A stretch of 28,098 nucleotides of DNA from Acanthamoeba lenticulata (Eukaryota > Discosea > Longamoebia > Acanthamoebidae): positions 1-28,098 of the forward strand of contig NAVB01001657.1 of the NCBI GenBank assembly GCA_002179805.1. Direction: 5' to 3'. The position numbers were made by a program, and so were the translations under genes. Below the pieces are notes generated by a model. That model was not told the origin of the DNA. It saw only the letters and a list, made by a program, of their open reading frames with translations, and searched no databases. Below, one piece after another: positions 17,705 through 25,952 of the stretch (within the stretch, counting starts at the first letter, position 1; every line of letters starts with the position of its first letter).

Positions 17705-19817
17705 TCACAACGGGACGGCGACGGTGGCGACGGCGGCGCCGATGGCGCGTGAGATGAGCACCATCTGGTCAAAGTTGAGGTACTCTGGCAAGTCGGTCGA
17801 CTTGTGGTAGTGCGGATAGTCCGACGCAGAGCCCGGATTCTCAAAGTACCTGTCCCCAAGACCAACGCCATTGCTTGGTCAGCCCGCGTCTTGTCTTGAG
17901 CGAGGCTGGCCAGCTGCCCGTACCCAACCGCCGGGTAGCCCTGCTCATAGAAGCTCTGGTGGTCGGAGCAGCACGACGGGCTGGAGCCGACGGGCAGATC
18001 GGGCACGTAGAGCTGGGTCAGGTTGTTGGCCAGCCACAGGAGCTCCGGGGTCACATAGCGGTCCTTCATGCCGAGCGTCACCGGCTGGTCCGGCAGCGTC
18101 CACCCTTTGCGCCATGATGTCGCCACGGAACATCGCAGGCGTGCCCTTTGAGTGCGCCGTTCTGAGGCGGATTGGTCTTTTGGGGGGGGGGGGAAGTTGA
18201 AGTACCGAGCATGTCGCTGTTCAGGACGGCTATGATATCGACATTCTGCGCGCGCATCTCCTGGGCGTAGACGCGCGAGCCCACGAGACCCTGCTCCTCG
18301 CCCGACCACGAGCAGAAGCGGATCGTGTGCCTGAACCTGTCGTGTCCGCAAGACGTCCCGATGACGATTGCCCAAATTAATTCATTACAAAATAAATAAA
18401 TTAAGTATTGGATAAACAAAAGAAAAAAGTGGCGGCGCACTTGAGGCCGCTCTGGGTAAAGACGCGGGCCAGCTCCAGTACGTTGGACGTGCCGCTCCCG
18501 TTGTCGTCGGCGCCCGGCGCGCGCATGTCCGGGTCCTGCGGAGAGCGGTCGGCAAAGGGCCAAACAACCACACAGGAAGAAAGGTACAAGCAACGGCCGT
18601 ACAGAAATGTTGACGGAGCGCGAGTCGTAGTGGCCGCTCACGATGACGATCTTGGACGGGTCCACGGCGCCACGCATCTCGGCGATCACGTTGTCCGAGA
18701 AGCCCTCCTTGAAGGGGTAAATGGAAACGTCGAGCCCCAACATGGCGTACTGGCGGGCGATCCACGCCTGCGCCTCCCGCACTGTTGTATCCAATCCGTG
18801 GTGAGCGTGCGGGGCCGAAAGAAGGAACAACGATGGGGAAGGAAGCGGGGCTCTACCGGGATGCGATGTGGAAAGGCGGGTGAAGTAGGAGCTGAGATGC
18901 TCGACGTTCTTGCGCAGCCTCTCCTTGGAGACGTCCGTGATCAACTTGGCGATGATGGCGTTCTTCTTCAGAGGGCTCTCCACCACGCCGGTGGCAAAGA
19001 GCTTGTGGAGCGTGGTGGCTTCGAACGGCAGGGCGGCCACCTGGGCACGCCTGGGCACCGGCACGAGCACAACTTGGGAGAACTGGTGCAGGGCCGCCAC
19101 GTCAGGGCCCTTGATGATGAAGGCCATCCAGCCAGACTGGTCTGTTGATGTTTTCCTGCATCAGCAATGGGGCACGAGGCCTGGACTGTGGCCTGTCTCG
19201 AGACAGTGACTTGGGCCGAGACAGTGGCGAAGAGCTGGGGCAGCACCTTTGTAGGTTTTGAGCACGGGAATGTGCGCGGCAAGGAGAGCGCGCGCCACCT
19301 CTGTCGCTAGCACGGAGCCGAACCGAGCCTCGCACTCGGCCACCCTGTGGCGAACACAACCGCGATTGCGTGCAGCTCTTTAAGCTCTCAAGCCTGCACG
19401 CTGAGGGCGAAGGGGAGGGGAAGAGTCGAACCAGAGATGCTCCGAGGCGTTGTAGAGAGCAAAAGCATAGGCCTGCGAGGTGGGGTAGAGCGTCTTCAGC
19501 ACGAGAACATCATCATAGCTGCCCACGAGCAGCCCGAAGAACTTGTAGCTGCACTCCCAAGACAGTTTCGTTCAGCCTTTTCTTTTCGTTCATCATAAAG
19601 AGACAGAGAGAGATAAAAGAGGGGAGGAGGACCTGCCACGAAAGTCGAAACGGTTGGCCAGCACGCCATAGTCCCACTTGCTACTTGCGTTTGCGGGCGG
19701 GCGGAAGAAGATCCACTGTTGGGTTCCTTCTTGCGGTTCTCCGAGTATGCCAGTTGGCGCGAATGCCAAAGCCAAAGCCAGCAACAAGAGGGCGACGACT
19801 GATCGTCCTACCAGCAT
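17705..19817 (-). CDS. Secreted M28-family zinc aminopeptidase
   Basis: ATG at 19815-19817 starts a signal peptide (MLVGRSVVALLLLALALAFA). An N-terminal region of about 200 residues (SYKFFGLLVGSYDD, VAECEARFGSVLATEV, DVAALHQFSQVVLVPVP) precedes the peptidase. All M28 metal ligands can be read: His in SGHYDS, Asp in APGADDNGSGTSNV, Glu in FCSWSGEEQGL, Asp in AVLNSDMLG and His in DYPHYHKSTD. The EE pair holds the general base. SCCSDHQSFYEQGYPAVGY is the typical C-terminal segment. Such enzymes remove N-terminal residues from peptides, here outside the cell or in the endolysosome. Introns carry phase cleanly, including one from DMLG directly to WTLPDQPV. Its stop is 46 bp from the methyltransferase start. 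Confidence 0.88.
18182..18193. repeat. 12-nt G run in an M28-gene intron
   Basis: Homopolymer tract (C tract on the coding strand) inside the intron after DMLG. It is a likely place for assembly error. Confidence 0.7.
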
Positions 19818-19944
19818 CTTTACACGTACAAACCGGCCCGCACGCCGTCTAAGTGTCTAAAGAAAGTGCAGCAACGGTTTCGAGTCCTTAATTAAAATCT
19901 GTCATTTCCTCTGTAAATATGTGTTTTTATCTTCATTCATCGCC
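19818..19944. promoter_or_regulatory. Divergent promoter region, M28 gene and orphan gene
   Basis: 127 bp between start codons. An AT-rich block, cttaattaaaatctg, near 19888-19902 may serve as a TATA-like element for one gene. No coding sequence seen. Confidence 0.4.
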
Positions 19945-20772
19945 ATGACGCACCAGACCCACGCCATAAGCTGGCGACGATACTTAGCTCTCATGGAGCT
20001 GGGCCATGTGCACCCCCGAACCGATGAACTCCGCAACCGCATTCGCAAAGAGGTCGCCTTCCTTGCCGAAGAGCTGCTGCGGGCAATGGAACAGTTCGCT
20101 CGACCGCATGCCGCGCGCATTGCCGAGGCCAAGCCTCGTGCTGACATCCCGCTGGTGGAGTTCGACTATTCGTTTTGGCACGATGCCGCCCACGAGCGGA
20201 TCATGGCGGCCACCAAGGTCGCGCTGGACCGCGAAGACTACAGCTTCCTCCGTGCGGTTGTGGACTCCAATCACGGCGAGCCACAACGTATGTACACGGG
20301 CTCCAACAGTGGCAACTTCAACTTTGGCATAGGCAGCATCTTTATCGATCTCCTGACCCTCTACTTGCTGTGGAACCTCCTTCACCTGAGCGGGCTGGAC
20401 TCTACCGCGGATGCTTCGGGATCCTTGGCCGACCTCACCCGCTTTCATGGCGTGCTGACGCCGCACGACAGCGACGAGCACATCGACCCGCTGTTGGAGC
20501 GACTGAGGGCGCATTTGGGTGGCACCAGGGGAAGGCCCAACTGCCGCGACGGGGAGAGCGTCAGGGCCTGCAGCAAGGCGCTGTTCCGCAGCATGTACCT
20601 GGCCATGGCTTTCCTCATGAGCGGCAACGAGACCAACTGGGCGCGGTCCCGAGCGGACCTGGCGAACGAGTTCCGCTACACGATTCTGGGGCTCTCGCTG
20701 CCGGCCGGACCAGCTACCTCGGCGCTCTTGAACGACTTGGAGTCATTAGACTCGCTTGGATGTACCAACTGA
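19945..20772 (+). CDS. Single-exon protein of unknown function
   Basis: ATG at 19945 gives 275 residues, MTHQTHAISWRRYLALMELG to LGCTN. It has no intron, unlike nearly all neighbours. The first 100 residues are helical and charged (ELRNRIRKEVAFLAEELLRA). Then comes EFDYSFWHDAAHERIMAATK, an NFNFG patch near 130, a hydrophobic stretch (IFIDLLTLYLLWNLLHLSGL, about 133-152) and a charged C-terminal half with KALFRSMYLAMAFLMSGN. The hydrophobic segment is amphipathic-like and may be a buried helix rather than a membrane span. I do not recognise the family. An upstream GTG would add 8 residues but is not favoured. It ends 8 bp before the stop of the convergent receiver gene. Confidence 0.7.
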   Translation: MTHQTHAISWRRYLALMELGHVHPRTDELRNRIRKEVAFLAEELLRAMEQFARPHAARIAEAKPRADIPLVEFDYSFWHDAAHERIMAATKVALDREDYSFLRAVVDSNHGEPQRMYTGSNSGNFNFGIGSIFIDLLTLYLLWNLLHLSGLDSTADASGSLADLTRFHGVLTPHDSDEHIDPLLERLRAHLGGTRGRPNCRDGESVRACSKALFRSMYLAMAFLMSGNETNWARSRADLANEFRYTILGLSLPAGPATSALLNDLESLDSLGCTN

Positions 20773-20780
20773 TTTATTGT

Positions 20781-22456
20781 TCAGGTCTTTTTACATGGTT
20801 TGGGGAGCCATTTCGCCAGAGCTGCCTTGAGCGCTTCTTGGCGCAGGGGCTGATGGACATCACATTCGTACCCGAGGTCAGTGGTTGACTCCATCAGGTG
20901 TATGATGATAATGACAGGGTGAGCATGCACCTTGGTGAGAAAGCCGTCCATGCCACTGGCAAGGGCCTCCTCCTGCGTGCCCGACGCTGTGCAGGCCAAG
21001 ATCAGCTGTCGACGCGCATCGCCGCTTCCTTCTTCTCTCTCCTGCTCCACCTCAGCTTCTCCTCTCGCCGCGGCTGCCTCCTCCCTTCTCAGCCTTTCGG
21101 CACCCCGCCGTTCCACCTCGCGTCTGCGAATCTCCTTTGTAGCCTTGAAGCCGTCCATCACTGCGCCACATGGGCGCGTCAGCCGAGCTGTGGCCTCTCA
21201 GGGAAGAAGGGAAACAGAAGGTACCGGGCATGTGGCAGTCCATCAGGACGAGGTCGTAGGGCCCCCCGCAGGGGTCAAAGATACAGTCGACGGCTTCTGC
21301 GCCGTTGGTGGCCACATAGACCTTGTATCCCAGCTTCGTGAGCATGCGGCTGCCCACCATCTGGTTCGATTGACTGTCATCCACCAACAGCACTCGCTGC
21401 GTAATTGGAGGCGCCGAGTCGCTCTGCAGCTCGTTCTCAGCGAGAAGCGCGGTGGAGGTTGCATGCAGTGGCGTTCGTAGCTCTAGAGCACACACGTGGT
21501 TAGCGGGTCAAATCCGAGGGTTGCATGGCACCAAGCGGTTGGGATAAGCACCATGGCAGGTGTTGGCGAAAAGGCGCTTTCTCAACTTGCAGACGAGACT
21601 CTCGGAATTCATTGTTGGCTGCTCAGCTTCCCAGGCATCCGAGCAGGATTTCTCGTAGCGAACGCAGGTGATTCCAACGCAGAACGCGAAGTCGAGGTTC
21701 GCCATGATGCCCCTATATCTAGTAGAGTATGTTTTACCATAAGTGTGACTCTCAACTACGATGGGTAGCGGCTTTGTCGTACAGCCAAGGAAGGACATCT
21801 GTTGGTAGATAGGTGCAAGTGAGCGATTCTCGCAGCCAATTACCCCATAGGGGCAGTCCCAATTGAAGGGATGTTCCGACGGCCAGGGCAAGGCCGCCGC
21901 CTCGCGCGCCGGAAACGAAGAACGCTTGCAGAGGTGCCACCAGAAACCTGCGTTGTGCGTTGATTAGCTCCTGTTGTTTCTAGAAACCCGTGGTTGGATT
22001 GTACCACTTGTCAAGGCCCAGAGCCGGCTCACATAAGGACATGCGTGAAGCCCTGATGAACAGATGACTGTCGTAGCATTCTGAGAATAGTGAAAAAAGA
22101 AGACAAAGAACGAAAAAGGACAGGACGTACACTGCCCAGATGAAGAAGATGACAGGTGCAGGACACTGGAGTCTCAATAACAGAAGGAGGAAGACTGCGA
22201 TGAGGGTGTTTGTGAGCGCGTAGTCAATGATGACGTCGTAGCGGTTGGTCAGCAGGGTCAGACCGCTGTTCAGAACCAAGTTGAGGACGATGTTGCTCGT
22301 CAGGGTGAAGACGAAGGAAGGTCTCCCCTGCCGATCTGGGTCGCGCGTATGGGATGATACTCTTGTTGTCGTTCGTTGTTGGCTCGACTGAGGCGGGGTG
22401 CGCTGCGTGATGATCAAAGTGGCAGTAGAGCAGAGTTGGTGGATGGCCAGGTACAT
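20781..22456 (-). CDS. Membrane protein with histidine-kinase H-box and receiver domain, no ATPase domain
   Basis: Start at ATG 22456 is tentative. Two hydrophobic stretches (LTSNIVLNLVLNSGLTLL; NTLIAVFLLLLLRLQ and following) indicate membrane helices. A cytosolic stretch with many Cys/Trp (WWHLCKRSSFPAREA) leads to LRKRLFANTCH, and across a 69-nt intron (21483-21551) this joins ELRTPLHATSTALL, a canonical kinase H-box (phospho-acceptor His, then E/LRTPL). In the same exon only about 22 residues later begins the receiver domain: RVLLVDDSQSNQ (acidic pocket), LVLMDCHMP/VMDGF (phospho-Asp; split by an intron), ILACTAS and GMDGFLTKP (Lys). A charged insert of about 30 residues (VERRGAERLRREEAAAARGE) sits in the receiver. 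The HATPase_c domain is absent. This could be a phosphorelay or decoy protein. Confidence 0.7.
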
Positions 22457-22894
22457 GGATGTTGTTGAGTTGCTTCGAGTAGAATAATGACTCTTGGGGC
22501 TCTGGAAAGCCTTGAGTCACTTCCACCTCACAGTCCAGGAAAAACTGGAGCAGGGCGTGTTGCAACCTTGCTTCTTGCTACACCAAAGTGGTCCCGTTGG
22601 TCATCTCTTTTTTGAGAAGGATCGCCGCGGCCTACCTTGTTCAGATAGGCAGTTTCGACCAGCGTCCCGTCAAATCACTGTCGCAGGACGGCCTGTCGGG
22701 ATGCATGACGAAGGATGAACAATGTGGAGCTCGACGGTCGTCTTGACAAGGGGTGAGAACATTTTCTTCTTTCCTCATTCCGTTTTTCCATTCTCCCAAT
22801 CAAGCCCCAACATATTTGCCGGACTATGCATAGAGCAGGAATGGTTCCGCAGCACGTTACAGGCCCATCCCCGGATGGCCAAGTCAAGCAAGGG
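22457..22894. other. 438-bp spacer without a supported gene
   Basis: It lies between the patatin stop and the receiver gene start. A minus-strand frame that opens here at a non-ATG codon does not continue the membrane segments. Probably 3' UTR and promoter sequence, or a missed 5' exon. Confidence 0.4.
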
Positions 22895-25800
22895 TCAGCC
22901 TTCCCACATGCGCTGCGTGGCGAACCAGGCGTCGGTGCCCCAGTGCATATTGCTGTTGTGGGGCACGTCGTCGTCGTTGGCGGGGGCCAACAATGTTGAT
23001 GACGCTGCCGACGTGCTGCTGGTTCCGTTGTCTGTCTCGCGTCGCTTGGCCTTCTTCTTTTTGGTCGGCGACGCCTGCTTTTGTTGTCGTGAGTCCTTTG
23101 GTGCTTCGCCATCTGCGCCAGAGGTCTCGTCGTTTTTCTGGGCCTTCTTGTGCTTCTTGCCATGCTTCTTGCCTCTGGTCCCCTCCTTGTTCTTGTCCCG
23201 CAGCTTGGCGCGTTCTCTCGCCTGTACAGCCTCGCCAGCCTCGGCTTCCTCAGACATCTTGCCCTCGACGGCCTTCTCGCCATAAACGTGTCGCTTGATC
23301 CAAGCGATGGTCGAGCTCAGGTCGACCTCCATGGCCTTCTCCTCGAGCTGCGGCAGGAGGGCCGGGTTGTCCATGGGCATGACCTCGGCGAGCTGCGGGT
23401 CGAGCCGGTGGAAGTTGTCGCCTAGGAGCGTGGCCGAGAGCTGCGTGGCGTTGAGCTGCGCGCAGTGGAGCATCAGCTCGGACAGCCACGGGGCCCACTG
23501 GAGCACGCCCCAGTCGTGGTCGCTGTTGGTCTCTAGAAACCGCGTGATGCAGCCCGTCCCGATGGACAGCACGTGCACCTTAGCCGGCACCTTGGGCGTG
23601 CCCACCGTGTCGGGGCTCAGCACGGTCGTGATCGCGGCCAGCGATGGGTTGTTCGACACGATGGCGCCGTCGACGTGGCACTGGTGTGTAGGGAAGAACG
23701 TCGGCGCCGCTGCCGAGGCGAGCACGAGGTTCATAACCGCCGCGTCGGCGTCCGCCTTCAGGAGTGGCGGGGGTGGCACTTCCGCCTTGTTCGACTTGGG
23801 TGCGGGCGTGCCATCGCCCTTGGCCGAACTGTCGCTCTTGGGGGCCACTACCACCGACGGCGGCGCGCGGATAGGAACGCTATGGGCGCTGCCTGAGATT
23901 CCTGTCGTGATCTTGGGCAAGTCGCGATCGGGCGGCACCAGGTTCTTGGGCGTCGGCCGTCGGGGCTTGGGCCGGAGGAGGCCCTGACGTACCGGATCAT
24001 CATTGTGCAGTGCGCCCAGCGCGTCGGCCGACGCTTGGCGCGTGTGGCCAGTGAGCATCCGCCAGCGCCCAGCATCGCCGTCGCCACCGGCGGTGGCCGC
24101 GGACTCGACCCCATCACGCTGAGTGGCCAAACCCGTCTTTGAGGAGTCGGCGTAATCTCCGGCAGAGCGCCTGGAGTCGCGCGCTGTCGCTGGTCGGTCA
24201 CCGGTCAAGCGCAGTGGAGGCGCCTTGCCGTGGGGCCAATGCAGGCGAAGCAGGTTCTTCTGTTCGTCATTGCCAGTTGCGCTCGGCGGCGCTTCCTGAG
24301 GCTGAACGACTGCTTTCTGTACATCAGGCTCCTCTTCTTTGGCCTGGTGATGATGGTGCTGATGGTGCGGGTGGTGGTGGTGAGCATGGTGCTGCGCGGC
24401 ATTAGCGCTGCCACTCTCCTTGTCAGAGGAGTGCGAGTCATCAGAATCCTCGCTTTCAGGCGTAGCCTCCTTGGCCTTGCCCTCGTTGCTGGGCGGGCTG
24501 TCAACGGCAACGGTGGCAGGAGCAACAGCGGCAGGACCAGCGTCAGTCTGAGACGACGGAGTCGGGACGAGAGCTTCCAGCGACTCGGGAGTGTCTTTGT
24601 TTCGCGTCTGGCGGCGCTTACGGCTCAGCAGCCGATCCTCAGTCTGCCGCCTCTCTGCCGCCGCGATCATTTCTCCGGCCGTGTTGCGTCGATCATTCCC
24701 AATGACCTTGGACTCGCTGCGCGCGCGGCCCAATCGTAGTGCTGTCTTCTGTCGTGGGACGGCTGTGGCCGTGTTCGTCGTAGCAGCGGCAGCGGAATCG
24801 CTGTTGCCGCCGTCGTTAGACGGGCGCTGGAGTTGCTCGCTCGAGTTCGTCTGCGTTGCCGACCCGTCGGGCGACTGGTCGTCATCCTCTTCTTCATCGC
24901 TTGTGGTGGCGTCCTTCGCCACGCGCGGCAAGTTGTGGAACACGCGCGGGGCCCACGATCGCTTCAGGCCGGCCTTGTGGTTGTCGAGCTCGAACGCCGA
25001 GATCAACAAATTGCGCGGGCAGTTCCCGAGGGTCGATCCTGCAGCATCGTCACAACATAGATTAGGCTTGTGGGGGGCTGATTGTGGTGGCGAGGAGGAC
25101 GAGAAGTACCGGCAAGCGACTCCTCAAGGATGATCTTGAGGTTGATGGGCGAGTACTTGGACTGGCGCAGCGGATAGCCGTGGAACTGTCGCACGTTGCG
25201 GGGCATGAAGAACAGCGGGCCCATCGTCCGCAAAATGGATTGCATGAACACGGGCGACCTGGGCAGCCACCACAAGCCGTCAGGAGAATTGCCGACATCA
25301 AAGTACCGAGGTTTTTTTGAGGTAAAGGGGCATACCGGCCCGTGGCGAGCGCAGAGGCGACAATGCTGCCAGCTGACACGCCCGCAAAGAGATCAACCCG
25401 CTCCATGAGGTCGGGGAACACTTCGACCAGCCGCGAGAGGAGCGTGGTGAGAACAATTCCTCTGTTTTTTCGTTTTGTTTTTGCCTCGTCAGCATGATGT
25501 CAACCTGACGAGGGAGAAGAGCTGCACGAACCGGAGGCCACCGCCGTCAAGACTCAGGATGAAGAAGTCTTTGTTGGTCTTGAGGTCGCTTTTGTCGATC
25601 GCGGTCGGATCCATGGCCAGCTTCTTGTTTTTGGTGAAGCAGATGTTGCCCAACGGCGTCTTTCCCATCTCCAGCATGGCCCTCTCGTGCGCATCCCGCA
25701 TCTCATTGCGCAGCTTGGTTGTCTCCTTTGTCTCCTGCACGCCCAAGACAGTTTTATTTCTTCAATAAACTCACTATTAAACTTTAAAAAAAAGGGCTGG

Positions 25801-25952
25801 CGAACCTCGATTGTGGACTTGCGAAGGTAGTGGTTATCCGGGCTTGTTTCGTCCACAGAGTCGATGAAGCGGTTGGTGGGCGGCCGGTCCAACTCTTCCG
25901 GCGTCGACACTAGGAAATTCACCAGCCGACCGCGTCGGGTCAGCAGAGCCAT
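22895..25952 (-). CDS. Patatin-like phospholipase with a long internal insert and Lys-rich tail
   Basis: Five exons, about 920 residues, all phase-closed. Residues about 106-118 read FFILSLDGGGLRGIVL, the oxyanion-hole glycine motif; about 142-150 FAGVSAGSIVAS is the nucleophile elbow (catalytic Ser); HVDGAIVSNNPSLAA near 660 holds the catalytic Asp. Between the strand LLISAFELDN...VFHNL and DADAAVMNLVLASAAAPTFF there is an insert of about 380 residues (about 23760-24907), rich in Ser, Asp, Glu, Thr and Pro, with an His tract. The C-terminal 130 residues are Lys-rich (GKKHGKKHKKAQK, SPTKKKKAKRR). Patatin-type enzymes hydrolyse membrane phospholipids at a Ser-Asp dyad. N-terminal 100 residues are unassigned. 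The start ATG directly follows an in-frame TGA, so it could be an internal exon of the next gene. Confidence 0.85.
24325..24400 (-). repeat. His-codon-rich tract in the patatin insert
   Basis: The minus strand encodes a His-rich stretch (HHAHHHHPHHQHHHH) between a Ser/Asp/Glu-rich part and KEEEP. It is low-complexity coding sequence within the insert. Confidence 0.75.

Noticed and set aside
20175..20888. Second plus-strand frame overlapping the orphan gene
   Set aside because: It lacks an ATG at a sensible place and runs past the orphan stop into the convergent gene; the other frame has the better start and composition.
22675..23283. Arg-rich minus-strand frame of 202 codons
   Set aside because: Shifted shadow of the Lys-rich tail of the patatin protein.
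24330..24400. Short repeats that could suggest a CRISPR or tandem array
   Set aside because: They are His codons in a continuous reading frame, without spacers.
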